Positions 53,697 through 62,107 of a DNA stretch of 64,000 bases are shown piece after piece; position 1 is the stretch's first letter; every line of letters begins with the position of its first letter. Origin of the DNA: Streptomyces sp. AC555_RSS877 (GTDB lineage: Bacteria; Actinomycetota; Actinomycetes; Streptomycetales; Streptomycetaceae); the NCBI RefSeq assembly GCF_019049245.1, contig NZ_JAGMUK010000053.1, positions 1 through 64,000 of the forward strand, given 5' to 3'. Below the pieces are notes generated by a model. It saw only the letters and a list, made by a program, of their open reading frames with translations. It was not told the origin of the DNA and did no database searches. The translations under genes and the position numbers were made by a program.

Positions 53697-54779
53697 TTGA
53701 AGCACCGACGCATACCCAGGCGGCGGGTCGCCGTGGCAGGTGCGGGCATCACCGCACTGGTCGCCGCGGGAGTCACCTTCCAGACTGCGAACGCCAGCGA
53801 GCCTGCGAACACCCCTGAGCCTCAGGTCCTTTCGGCTCTGGCGGCCGGAAAGCTCGCCTCGACGCTCGGCCAGGACCTCGGCGCCGACGCGGCGGGCACG
53901 TTCTACGACGCGAAGACCAAGAGCCTCGTGGTCAACGTGGTCGACGAGGCCGCGGCCGAGACCGTCGAGGCGGCCGGGGCCCAGGCCAGAGTCGTGGCGA
54001 ACTCCCTCGCCGAACTGAAGAGCGCCCGCAGCACCCTCACGCGGGACGCGACCATCCCCGGCACCTCCTGGGCGACCGACCCGACGACCAACAAGGTCGT
54101 CGTCACCGCCGACCGCACGGTCTCCGACGCCGAGTGGGCGAAGCTGACCAAGGTCGTCGACGAGCTCGGCGGCACGGCCGAACTCCAGCGCACGAAGGGG
54201 GAGTTCAAGCCCTTCATCGCGGGCGGTGACGCCATCACCGGAGGCGGCGGGCGCTGCTCGCTCGGCTTCAACGTCGTCAAGGGCGGCGAGCCGTACTTCC
54301 TCACCGCCGGGCACTGCACCGAGTCCGTCTCCACCTGGTCGGACTCCAGCGGCACCGAGATCGGCACCAACGAGGTCTCCAGCTTCCCGGACGACGACTA
54401 CGGCCTGGTCAAGTACACCGCCGACGTGGACCACCCGAGCGAGGTGGACCTCTACAACGGCTCCGCCCAGCAGATCACCGGCGCGGCCGCCGCCACCGTC
54501 GGCATGGAGGTCACCCGCAGCGGCTCCACGACCCAGGTGCACGACGGCACGGTCACCGGTCTGGACGCCACCGTGAACTACGGCAACGGCGACATCGTCA
54601 ACGGCCTGATCCAGACCGACGTCTGCGCCGAACCCGGCGACAGCGGCGGCTCGCTCTTCTCGGGCAGCAGCGCGATCGGCCTCACCTCCGGCGGCAGCGG
54701 CGACTGCACCTCGGGCGGGGAGACCTTCTTCCAGCCGGTGACCGAGGCGCTGTCGGCGACCGGTACGCAGATCGGCTGA
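53697..54779 (+). CDS. sprD: Streptogrisin D-like secreted serine protease
   Basis: The 360-residue preproenzyme has a twin-basic N-region (HRRIPRRRVAVAG), a signal sequence ending near residue 34, and a propeptide of about 135 residues, longer than in the neighbouring enzyme. The mature protease starts near GGDAITGGGGRC with catalytic His (TAGHC), Asp (DDDYGLVKY) and Ser (GDSGGS). It is similar to streptogrisin D as I remember it. The start is TTG at 53697: AGGAGG lies 7 bases upstream and no ATG or GTG fits as well. A strong terminator follows at 54834. The sprD symbol is tentative. Confidence 0.9.
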   Translation: MKHRRIPRRRVAVAGAGITALVAAGVTFQTANASEPANTPEPQVLSALAAGKLASTLGQDLGADAAGTFYDAKTKSLVVNVVDEAAAETVEAAGAQARVVANSLAELKSARSTLTRDATIPGTSWATDPTTNKVVVTADRTVSDAEWAKLTKVVDELGGTAELQRTKGEFKPFIAGGDAITGGGGRCSLGFNVVKGGEPYFLTAGHCTESVSTWSDSSGTEIGTNEVSSFPDDDYGLVKYTADVDHPSEVDLYNGSAQQITGAAAATVGMEVTRSGSTTQVHDGTVTGLDATVNYGNGDIVNGLIQTDVCAEPGDSGGSLFSGSSAIGLTSGGSGDCTSGGETFFQPVTEALSATGTQIG

Positions 54780-55495
54780 CTCGGCGCGCAGGTTGCCGGA
54801 TCGCCTGATCCGGCACCGTGATCCGGCTTCGTGAAGTCCCGCCCCGCGCGCGAGGGGCGGGACTTTCGCGTCGTAGTCGTACGGGAACGGCCTGCATGGT
54901 CCGCGCGGCCTGCCCGAACTGCCCGGCCTGCTTCGGCTGTCGCCTTCCGCGCAGCCCCGCCGCCAGCAGCGTGATCGCGATCCCGGCGAACGCCCACGGC
55001 GACAGGACCAGCAGTGAAGCGGTCGTGTCGTTGCCCTCGAAGTACGCGATCGAGCGTGCCGCCCAGGTTCCGGCGCCCGGAGGCAGGGCCGGACCGATGG
55101 CGTGCCAGAACGGCGGCAGCATCGGCAGCGGGAAGGCGCCGCCCGCGCTCGGGTTGCCCGCGATCACCACGAGCAGGATCGCGAGGCCGATGCCGACGAT
55201 CCCGTGGCGCCGGCGTCCGCCTCGCCTCGTCGGCCACCACGCGCGGGTCAAGCGGCGAGCCGGGCAGCCGCTCCAGCCGAGTCACCGCCTGCTCGGCCGC
55301 GGCCCGCGGTGCGACGACTCCGAAGGGCACGTCCTTGGGTTCGGGGTCGTGCAGAGCCCCGACATGGGAGGCGATGAAGAGCGGCTGGAGCGCGACCACG
55401 CCGAGCACGAGCAGCGTCGCCCGAGGGGTCACGGCGTCCTTCACTTCGCCGAGAAAGGGGGTACTCGGGGTGTCGGCACCGGTGGTCCGCGTCAT
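54682..55495 (-). pseudogene. Decayed ABC-2/YhgE-like membrane protein gene with internal deletion
   Basis: The first 75-80 codons from ATG 55495 encode a membrane protein start (DAVTPRATLLVLGVVALQPLF, then HDPEPKDVPFGVVAP). At about 55205-55225 this frame loses sense. Another frame continues with GIVGIGLAILLVVIAGNPSA, GGAFPLPMLPPFWHAIGPAL and a final membrane helix. These are the two ends of one DUF3533/YhgE-like protein; roughly 150-200 central residues are missing. Similarity fades before the terminator at 54834, although the frame stays open to 54682. It is almost certainly non-functional. Confidence 0.75.
54834..54866 (+). terminator. Terminator after the streptogrisin D-like gene
   Basis: A 12-base perfect stem (AAGTCCCGCCCC at 54834-54845, complement at 54854-54865) with an 8-base loop is followed by T. 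It begins 55 bases after the protease stop. Confidence 0.85.
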
Positions 55496-55598
55496 GCCCC
55501 CACGGCCCGGACCACGGGGTGTTTGCGCAGGTGGGACGGGCCCGGACGGATGTCGCACACACATTCGAAATTTGGTCTATGGTGGGGGTGAGGTAGCT

Positions 55599-55614
55599 GG
55601 GAACAAATGTTCGA
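55599..55614. promoter_or_regulatory. LexA (SOS) box candidate upstream of dnaE2
   Basis: The sequence GGGAACAAATGTTCGA fits the actinobacterial SOS consensus TCGAAC-N4-GTTCGA at 10 of 12 positions, with a perfect right half. It lies 35 bases before the preferred dnaE2 start and overlaps an upstream ATG at 55607. TATGGT at about 55578 could be the -10 element. Confidence 0.65.
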
Positions 55615-55648
55615 GAGCTCGTCGGGCTCGCGAGTGCGGGAGGTGCGT

Positions 55649-58600
55649 GTGCCGGGCTTCACGCATCTGCACACCGTCTCCGGGTTCTCGCTGCGGTACG
55701 GAGCCTCACACCCGGAGCGGCTGGCCGAGCGCGCCTCCGAACGGGGCCTGGACGCCCTCGCCCTCACCGACCGCGACACCCTCGCCGGCACGGTCCGCTT
55801 CGCCAAGGCCTGCGCCAAGGCGGGGGTCCGCCCGCTGTTCGGCGTGGACCTCGCGGTGGAGACGCCCGGGGGCGGACGGCAGGAGCGGCGCCGCACGCCC
55901 GTGCGCGGAGGCGCCTTCATCGACGAGTCGACACCCCGCGTCACCTTCCTCGCCCGGGACGGCGCCCGCGGCTGGGCCGACCTGTGCCGGCTCGTCACGG
56001 CCTCGCACGCGAGGGAGGCCACGCCCCTGCTGCCCTGGGCCGACAACATGGCCGACGGCCTGACCGTCCTGCTCGGCCCCGCCTCAGACGTCGGCCGCGC
56101 CCTCGCCGCGGGGCGCCCCGACCGCGCGGCCGGGCTGATCGCCCCCTGGCGGGAGGTCTACGGCGACGCCCTGCGCCTCGAAGCCGTCTGGCACGGCCGC
56201 GAGGGCACCGGCCCCGGCTCCCTGCGGCTTGCCGTCCGTACCGTCGGCTTCGCCGCCGAGCAGCGGATCCGGCCCGTGCTCAGCAACGCCGTCCGGTACG
56301 CCGATCCCGGACTCGGCCCGGTCGCCGACGTCCTGGACGCGGCCCGCCGTCTGGTCCCCGTCGACCCGACGAAGGAACTGGACTCCGGCGAGGCCTGGCT
56401 CAAGGACGCCCCCGCCATGCTCGGGGTGGCGGAACGGGTCGTCGAGGCCGCCGGCTACCGGCGCGACACCGCCCACCACCTGCTGGAACAGACCCGGGCG
56501 ACGGCCGCCGAGTGCCTGGTCGACCCCGAGGACGACCTCGGTATCGGCAGCGTCCACTTCCCCGAGCCGCACCTGGTCGGCGCGGACCGCCGCACCGCGC
56601 AGCGGACGCTGGCCTCGCGGGCGGCGACCGGAATGGTGCTGCACGGGTACGACCGCTCCCCGAAAGCGCGGCACTACTGGGAGCGGATGCACCGGGAACT
56701 GGACATCATCGCCCACCACGGCTTCGCCTCCTACTTCCTGACGGTCGCTCAGGTGGTGGACGACGTACGGGACATGGGCATCCGGGTCGCCGCCCGCGGC
56801 TCCGGTGCCGGCTCCCTGGTCAACCACCTCCTCGGCATCGCGCACGCCGACCCGGTCGAGCACGGGCTGCTGATGGAGCGCTTCCTGTCCAAGGAACGGG
56901 TCGTCCTGCCGGACATCGACATCGACGTGGAGTCCGCGCGCCGCCTGGAGGTCTACCGCGCGATCATCGGCCGGTTCGGTGCCGAGCGGGTCGCGACGGT
57001 CGCGATGCCGGAGACCTACCGGGTGCGGCACGCCATCCGTGACGTCGGCGCGGCCCTGTCCATGGACCCGGCCGACATCGACCGCATCGCCAAGTCCTTC
57101 CCGCACATCCGCGCCCGCGACGCCCGCGCGGCACTGGAGGAACTGCCCGAACTCAGAAAGCTGGCGGGGGAACTTCAGCGGGAGGGGGAGCGCTACGGGA
57201 AGCTCTGGGAACTGGTCGAGTCCCTCGACGCCCTCCCGCGCGGCGTCGCCATGCACCCCTGCGGAGTGCTCCTCTCCGACGCCTCCCTGCTCTCCCGTAC
57301 GCCGGTCATGCCGACCAGCGGAGAGAGGCTGCCCATGGCGCAGTTCGACAAGGACGACGTCGAGGACCTCGGGCTGCTCAAGCTCGACGTGCTGGGCGTG
57401 CGGATGCAGTCGGCGATGGCACACGCGGTCGCGGAGGTGGAGCGGGCGACGGGGGACCGGATCGACCTGGACGCGGTGCCGGACGGTGATCCGGAGACGT
57501 ACCGGCTCATCCGTTCCACCGAGACGTTGGGCTGTTTCCAGATCGAGTCACCGGGGCAGCGGGACCTGGTCGGACGGCTGCAGCCGGACACGTTCCACGA
57601 CCTCGTCGTCGACATCTCGCTCTTCCGGCCGGGTCCGGTCGCCGCCGACATGGTGCGGCCGTTCATCGAGGCGCGGCACGGGCGGGCACCGGTCCGTTAC
57701 CCGCACCGGGACCTGGAAGAGCCGCTGAAGGGGACGTACGGAGTCGTCGTCTTCCACGAGCAGATCATCGACATCGTCGCCATCATGACCGGCTGCGGGC
57801 GCGGCGAGGCGGACCGGGTGCGGCGCGGGCTGTCCGACCCGGAGTCGCAGGGGCGGATCAGGATCTGGTTCGCGCAGCACGCGGCGGCCCACGGCTACGA
57901 CGCAGAAACGATTCAGCGAACCTGGGAGATCGTCGAGGCCTTCGGGTCGTACGGCTTCTGCAAGGCGCACGCGGTCGCCTTCGCCGTACCGACGTACCAG
58001 TCGGCGTGGCTGAAGGCGCACCACCCGGCCGCCTTCTACGCCGGGCTGCTCACGCACGATCCCGGGATGTACCCGAAGCGGCTGCTGCTGGCGGACGCGC
58101 GGCGGCGTGGGGTGCCGATCCTGCCCTTGGACGTGAACAGGTCGGCGGTCGCCCATCGTATCGAACTGGTATCTGAATCGAAGGTGTGGGGGCTGCGGTT
58201 GGGCCTCTCCGACGTCCACGGCATCAGCGAGGCCGAGGCGGCGCGGATCGCGGACGGGCAGCCGTACGCCTCGCTGCTCGACTTCTGGGAACGGGCCCGC
58301 CCGAGCAGGCCGCTCGCCCAGCGGCTCGCGCAGGTGGGTGCGTTGGACGCCTTCGGTGCCAACCGCCGTGATCTGCAGCTGCACTTGACCGAGTTGCACC
58401 GGGGAGCCCGGGGCAGTGGCAGCGGCGGGGGTCAACTCCCGCTGGCGGGCGGCAGAAAGACGGCCCCGGCCGGGCTGCCCGACCTCTCCTCGGCGGAGAA
58501 ACTGAGTGCCGAGCTGGGTGTGCTGTCCATGGACGCCTCGCGCAATCTGATGGACGACCACCGGGCGTTCCTCGACGAGCTGGGCGTGGTGCCGGCACGG

Positions 58601-59086
58601 CGGCTGCGGGAGGCGCGGCACGGGGAGACCGTGCTGGTCGCGGGTGCCAAGGCGGCCACCCAGACGCCGCCCATCAGGTCCGGCAAGCGGGTCATCTTCT
58701 CCACCCTGGACGACGGCACGGGCCTGGTCGACCTCGCCTTCTTCGACGACTCCCACGACGCCTGCGCGCACACCGTCTTCCACTCCTGGCTGCTGCTGGT
58801 GCGCGGGGTGGTGCAGCGCCGCGGCCCGCGCAGCCTCAGCGTGGTGGGCGCCGCCGCCTGGAACCTCGCCGAACTGGCCGAACTGCGCGCCGAGGGTGGG
58901 CTCGACGAGGTGGCGGCACGACTGGCGGAGCCCATGCCGGAAGGGCGCGGGGATTCGACGGGCGGCAGGCGAATCCAGATGCCCACCGGATACGAACTGC
59001 ATCCGTGGGCCGATCTGCGCCCGGCGGGCGAAGAGCCCGCGAAGGTAAGGAAGTTGTGGCACCAGAGTCCGGGGAGTGCGGGATGA
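55649..59086 (+). CDS. dnaE2: Error-prone DNA polymerase III alpha subunit (DnaE2/ImuC)
   Basis: DnaE2 copies damaged DNA during SOS mutagenesis. The protein of about 1145 residues has an N-terminal PHP domain (THLHTVSGFS), a polymerase core with PDIDID near residue 421 carrying catalytic Asp residues, and SYGFCKAHAVAFAVPTY. A C-terminal OB-fold region (LDDGTGLVDLAFFDD) ends it. DnaE2 proteins lack the replicative C-terminal tau-binding extension, consistent with this length. GTG 55649 is preferred, with GGGAGG 5 bases upstream, because the upstream ATG at 55607 lies inside the LexA-like box. imuB follows with a 4-base overlap. Confidence 0.93.
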   Translation: MPGFTHLHTVSGFSLRYGASHPERLAERASERGLDALALTDRDTLAGTVRFAKACAKAGVRPLFGVDLAVETPGGGRQERRRTPVRGGAFIDESTPRVTFLARDGARGWADLCRLVTASHAREATPLLPWADNMADGLTVLLGPASDVGRALAAGRPDRAAGLIAPWREVYGDALRLEAVWHGREGTGPGSLRLAVRTVGFAAEQRIRPVLSNAVRYADPGLGPVADVLDAARRLVPVDPTKELDSGEAWLKDAPAMLGVAERVVEAAGYRRDTAHHLLEQTRATAAECLVDPEDDLGIGSVHFPEPHLVGADRRTAQRTLASRAATGMVLHGYDRSPKARHYWERMHRELDIIAHHGFASYFLTVAQVVDDVRDMGIRVAARGSGAGSLVNHLLGIAHADPVEHGLLMERFLSKERVVLPDIDIDVESARRLEVYRAIIGRFGAERVATVAMPETYRVRHAIRDVGAALSMDPADIDRIAKSFPHIRARDARAALEELPELRKLAGELQREGERYGKLWELVESLDALPRGVAMHPCGVLLSDASLLSRTPVMPTSGERLPMAQFDKDDVEDLGLLKLDVLGVRMQSAMAHAVAEVERATGDRIDLDAVPDGDPETYRLIRSTETLGCFQIESPGQRDLVGRLQPDTFHDLVVDISLFRPGPVAADMVRPFIEARHGRAPVRYPHRDLEEPLKGTYGVVVFHEQIIDIVAIMTGCGRGEADRVRRGLSDPESQGRIRIWFAQHAAAHGYDAETIQRTWEIVEAFGSYGFCKAHAVAFAVPTYQSAWLKAHHPAAFYAGLLTHDPGMYPKRLLLADARRRGVPILPLDVNRSAVAHRIELVSESKVWGLRLGLSDVHGISEAEAARIADGQPYASLLDFWERARPSRPLAQRLAQVGALDAFGANRRDLQLHLTELHRGARGSGSGGGQLPLAGGRKTAPAGLPDLSSAEKLSAELGVLSMDASRNLMDDHRAFLDELGVVPARRLREARHGETVLVAGAKAATQTPPIRSGKRVIFSTLDDGTGLVDLAFFDDSHDACAHTVFHSWLLLVRGVVQRRGPRSLSVVGAAAWNLAELAELRAEGGLDEVAARLAEPMPEGRGDSTGGRRIQMPTGYELHPWADLRPAGEEPAKVRKLWHQSPGSAG

Positions 59087-60087
59087 CCATCCTCTGCGTA
59101 CGTTTCCAGCTGCCGCCGACGGAGGAGGCGGCCCTGCCGGGGCTGCTCGGATTGCTCGAGGAGTTCACGCCCGTCGTGGAGGCGCTGCCGCCGGACGGGG
59201 CGCTCGCCGATCTGCGGGGCGCCGAACGGTACTTCGGGCGCGGTGCGGTGGAGCTGGCGTCGGTGATCCGGGTCCGGGCGCTCGCCCTGTACGGCGTCGA
59301 CTGCGTGATCGGCGCCGGGCCGGGACCCATGCTGGCCCGCATCGCGCTGCGCGACGCCGAACCGGGGGTGACCCGTGCGGTGTCCGAGGAGGCCGCGGTG
59401 GAGTTCCTCGCCGACAAGCCCGTCGCCGCGCTCCCCGGCGTCGGCGCCGCCACCGCCCGCACCCTGGGCGAGTACGGCCTCGACACCCTCGGCCTGGTCG
59501 CCGCCGCCCCCCTGTCCACCCTCCAGCGTCTGGTCGGCGCGAGGGCAGGTCGCGAACTGCGGGAGAAGGCGGGTGGCATCGACCGCGGCCGGGTCGTACC
59601 GAACGCCGTGTCCCGTTCGCTGGCCACCGAACGTCCTTTCGATCGCGACGAGTTGGACGCCGACCGGCACCGCCGCGCCCTGCTCTCGGCGGCCGAGGAG
59701 CTGGGCGCCAGGCTGCGCGCCCTCGACAAGGTCTGCGGCACCCTGACCCTCACCGTCCGCTACGCCGACCTCCCCCACTCTCGAACAAGCTCGAGCGGGG
59801 GGACCCCCACCTCCACGACCCGCACCCGCACCCTCGATGAGCCGACCGCGCACTCGGCCGCGCTCACGAAGGCGGCCTACGGCCTGTACGAGGCTCTTGG
59901 TCTGCAGCGTGCCCGGGTCCGCTCGGTCGCCCTGCGCGCCGAGGCCCTCGGTACCGCCGAACTGGCCTCCTACCAGCTCGCCTTCGACCCCCTGGACGAG
60001 AAACTGCGCCGCATCGAGGAGGTCGCGGACCGCGTGCGGGCGAAGTTCGGGCCGCGGGCGGTGATGCCGGGGACGCTGGCCGCGTAG
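59083..60087 (+). CDS. imuB: ImuB-like inactive Y-family polymerase homologue
   Basis: The 334-residue protein is related to Y-family polymerases but lacks the catalytic Asp/Glu residues of the palm (it starts MTILCVRFQLPPTEE). The helix-hairpin-helix region ALPGVGAATARTLGEYGLDTL is present. ImuB proteins bridge DnaE2 to the beta clamp; a possible clamp motif is YQLAFDP near residue 302. The gene overlaps dnaE2 by 4 bases (ATGA), forming the mutagenesis cassette. No imuA' gene is adjacent. Residues about 230-245 (SRTSSSGGTPTS) come from an inserted repeat at 59770-59810. Confidence 0.87.
   Translation: MTILCVRFQLPPTEEAALPGLLGLLEEFTPVVEALPPDGALADLRGAERYFGRGAVELASVIRVRALALYGVDCVIGAGPGPMLARIALRDAEPGVTRAVSEEAAVEFLADKPVAALPGVGAATARTLGEYGLDTLGLVAAAPLSTLQRLVGARAGRELREKAGGIDRGRVVPNAVSRSLATERPFDRDELDADRHRRALLSAAEELGARLRALDKVCGTLTLTVRYADLPHSRTSSSGGTPTSTTRTRTLDEPTAHSAALTKAAYGLYEALGLQRARVRSVALRAEALGTAELASYQLAFDPLDEKLRRIEEVADRVRAKFGPRAVMPGTLAA
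59770..59810 (+). repeat. Short dispersed Streptomyces repeat inside imuB
   Basis: The sequence CTCCCCCACTCTCG, a short variable loop with CTCGAGCGGGG, then GGACCCCCAC has the form of the small palindromic repeat found many times in Streptomyces genomes (recalled from experience). It interrupts imuB in frame and encodes a Ser/Gly/Thr-rich stretch. Confidence 0.65.
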
Positions 60088-60090
60088 AGG

Positions 60091-60465
60091 TCAGCCGGCC
60101 CACGGGGGTGTGATGCGGGTGCCGTCGGCGAGTTCCGCCTCCAGGCCGATGGAGGTGGTGACCCAGGAGGTGGCGAGCTCGCTCGTCGGGTTCTCGACGG
60201 CGAGGGTCGACCCGGCGTTGATGATCACCGTGTCGCCCGCGGTGACGCGGTGGGTGTGACCGTCGAGGGTCATCAGCAGTTCGCCGCCGAGCACATGGAA
60301 GATCTCCTCCCGGTTGACGGTGTGCGCGGGCGCCCTGGTCCCTGCCGGGATCTCGCCGCGCCAGGCGCACAGCTCCGTGCTGCCGGTGCGGGGGGAGGCG
60401 TACGAGACGAAGCGGGCGCCGTGGATCTCGTGGGTGACGGCTTCGGACGGACGGATGACGGGCAT
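60091..60465 (-). CDS. Small cupin-domain protein
   Basis: The 124-residue protein is a single cupin barrel. PAGTRAPAHTVNREEIFHVLGG is motif 1 (with one His and Glu of the usual metal site) and AGDTVIINAGSTLAVENP motif 2, where the second metal His is replaced. Metal binding is therefore doubtful. It is divergent from a MarR regulator with twin palindromes in the 93-base spacer (60466-60558), so it is probably its target. The function is unknown; similar proteins serve as storage, isomerase or oxygenase-like enzymes. Confidence 0.88.
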   Translation of the reverse strand: MPVIRPSEAVTHEIHGARFVSYASPRTGSTELCAWRGEIPAGTRAPAHTVNREEIFHVLGGELLMTLDGHTHRVTAGDTVIINAGSTLAVENPTSELATSWVTTSIGLEAELADGTRITPPWAG

Positions 60466-60485
60466 GGGCTCTCCGATGGCAGATG

Positions 60486-60530
60486 GTCAAGCTGCTTGAC
60501 TAGTTGGCTTTATGGTCAAGCAGCCTGACC
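60486..60530. promoter_or_regulatory. Two palindromic MarR operator candidates
   Basis: GTCAAG-CTG-CTTGAC (60486-60500) is a perfect inverted repeat. GGTCAAG-CAG-CCTGACC (60514-60530) is a near-perfect one with the same half-site. Both lie between the divergent cupin and MarR genes, spaced by 28 bases centre to centre, on nearly opposite helix faces plus. They suit a MarR dimer that controls both genes. Confidence 0.65.
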
Positions 60531-60558
60531 AAGTTGTCAACGGTGTTTCAATGCTGCC

Positions 60559-61005
60559 GTGCAGAATTCCGAAGCCATGGCCCTGTCCGCCGCCCTGCTC
60601 GCCGTCGCCGGTGAGCTCACGCAGCGCATCAACGAGGGTGTCGTCGCCCGTGGCTTCGAGGGGATCAGGCCCGCGCACGGCTTCGCGTTCGCCCGGCTCG
60701 CCCCCGACGGGGCGACGGTCACCGAGCTCGCCGCGCACCTCGGCGTGACCAAGCAGGCCGCCAGTCAGCTGGTCGACGAGATCGTGCGCAAGGGGTACGC
60801 CGAGCGGCGGCCGCATCCCGGCGACGCCCGGGCCCGGCTGGTCGTGCTGACCGGGCGGGGGTGGGCCTGCACCCGGGCGGCGGAGGAGGCGGCCGCGGAA
60901 GCCGTGGGGGCCTGGGTGGCGCTGCTCGGTGAGGGTCAAGTGCGCGAGCTGCGCGACCAACTGGGGCGCATCGCACCCTATGGCCCCATCAGGCCGACCT
61001 GGTGA
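60559..61005 (+). CDS. MarR-family transcriptional regulator
   Basis: The 148-residue protein is a MarR winged helix: ATVTELAAHLGVTKQAASQLVDEIVRKGYAERRPHPGDARARLVVLT contains the recognition helix and wing in consecutive pieces. Dimerising helices flank it. The GTG at 60559 or the ATG at 60577 may be the start; neither has a strong ribosome site. Twin palindromes in the divergent spacer suggest it represses itself and the cupin gene. The ligand is unknown. Confidence 0.9.
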   Translation: MQNSEAMALSAALLAVAGELTQRINEGVVARGFEGIRPAHGFAFARLAPDGATVTELAAHLGVTKQAASQLVDEIVRKGYAERRPHPGDARARLVVLTGRGWACTRAAEEAAAEAVGAWVALLGEGQVRELRDQLGRIAPYGPIRPTW

Positions 61006-61189
61006 CGATTCGTCAGTGCCTTATCAGGGGGCTCCAGCCGTCGATGGTTACCACTGGAAGTTTTTACTGACGCGTAACTTCACAAGTGCACTACTCGTCC
61101 GTAACTTGACAAGTGAACAGCATCCTCGTGATCCGGATCACAGGGCGTAAAGCCGTCGCAACTCCCTTGAGCCGCAAGGAGATCACCCG

Positions 61190-62053
61190 ATGCTGCCCTG
61201 GAAACGAGTGCTCAGACCCCTGGCCGCACTGCTGCTGACCGCCGCGGTCGCCGTCGTCCCCGCCACCACAGCCCAGGCTGCCGACTCCTCCGGCGGGGGA
61301 GGCTGGAACAACTACTCCTGCAAGCCGTCCGCCGCCCATCCCCGCCCCGTCGTCCTCGTGCACGGAACCTTCGCGAACTCCGTCGACAACTGGCTGGGCC
61401 TCGCGCCCTACCTGAAGAACCGCGGTTACTGCGTCTTCTCTCTCGACTACGGCCAACTGCCCGGCGTCCCGCTCGTCCACGCCCTCGGCCCCATCGACAA
61501 GTCGGCCGAGCAACTGAAGGCCTACGTCGACAAGGTGCTCGCCGCGACCGGCGCCGCCGAGACCGACCTCGTCGGCCACTCGCAGGGCGGCATGATGCCC
61601 CGCTACTACCTCAAGTTCCTCGGCGGAGCCGCCAAGGTGAACGCCCTCGTCGGCATCGCGCCCAGCAACCACGGCACCACGCTCTCGGGCTTCACCCGCC
61701 TCCTGCCGTACTTCCCGGGCATCGAGGACCTGCTCACCACCAACACCCCCGCCCTCGCCGACCAGGTCGCCGGCTCCGCCTTCCTCACCAAGCTCAACGA
61801 GGGCGGCGACACCGTGCCGGGGGTTCGGTACACGGTCCTCGCCACCAAGTACGACGAGGTGGTCACGCCGTACCGGAGCCAGTTCCTCAGCGGACCTGAC
61901 GTGCGCAACATCCTGCTCCAGGACCTGTGCCCGGCCGACCTGTCCGAACACGCCGTCATCGGGCTGCTCGACCGGATCGCCTTCCACGAGGTGGCCAACG
62001 CCCTTGACCCGGCGCACGCCATCCCGACCACCTGCGCGTCGGTGCTCGGCTGA
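61190..62053 (+). CDS. Secreted triacylglycerol lipase/esterase
   Basis: The 287-residue protein has a signal peptide (about residues 1-30, cleavage after AQA) and an alpha/beta-hydrolase fold. VVLVHGTFANSVDNW is the oxyanion region, and the nucleophile Ser131 sits in VGHSQGG. An Asp in the LATKYDEVVTP segment and a His in LSEHAVIGLLD complete a plausible triad. Cys residues at CKPS, GYCVF, LCPADL and TTCASV could form two disulfides. It hydrolyses lipids outside the cell. The ATG is preceded by AAGGAG. A 15-base terminator stem follows. Confidence 0.92.
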   Translation: MLPWKRVLRPLAALLLTAAVAVVPATTAQAADSSGGGGWNNYSCKPSAAHPRPVVLVHGTFANSVDNWLGLAPYLKNRGYCVFSLDYGQLPGVPLVHALGPIDKSAEQLKAYVDKVLAATGAAETDLVGHSQGGMMPRYYLKFLGGAAKVNALVGIAPSNHGTTLSGFTRLLPYFPGIEDLLTTNTPALADQVAGSAFLTKLNEGGDTVPGVRYTVLATKYDEVVTPYRSQFLSGPDVRNILLQDLCPADLSEHAVIGLLDRIAFHEVANALDPAHAIPTTCASVLG

Positions 62054-62059
62054 GTGCCG

Positions 62060-62098
62060 CCGGGGTCTGACCGGCCTGAGCCGCCGGTCAGACCCCGG
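62060..62098. terminator. Bidirectional terminator between lipase and AA10 genes
   Basis: A perfect 15-base stem (62060-62074 with 62084-62098, extendable by one pair) lies between the convergent stops at 62053 and 62108, so it can end both transcripts. There is no T-run. Confidence 0.85.
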
Positions 62099-62107
62099 AA
62101 CCCCAGG

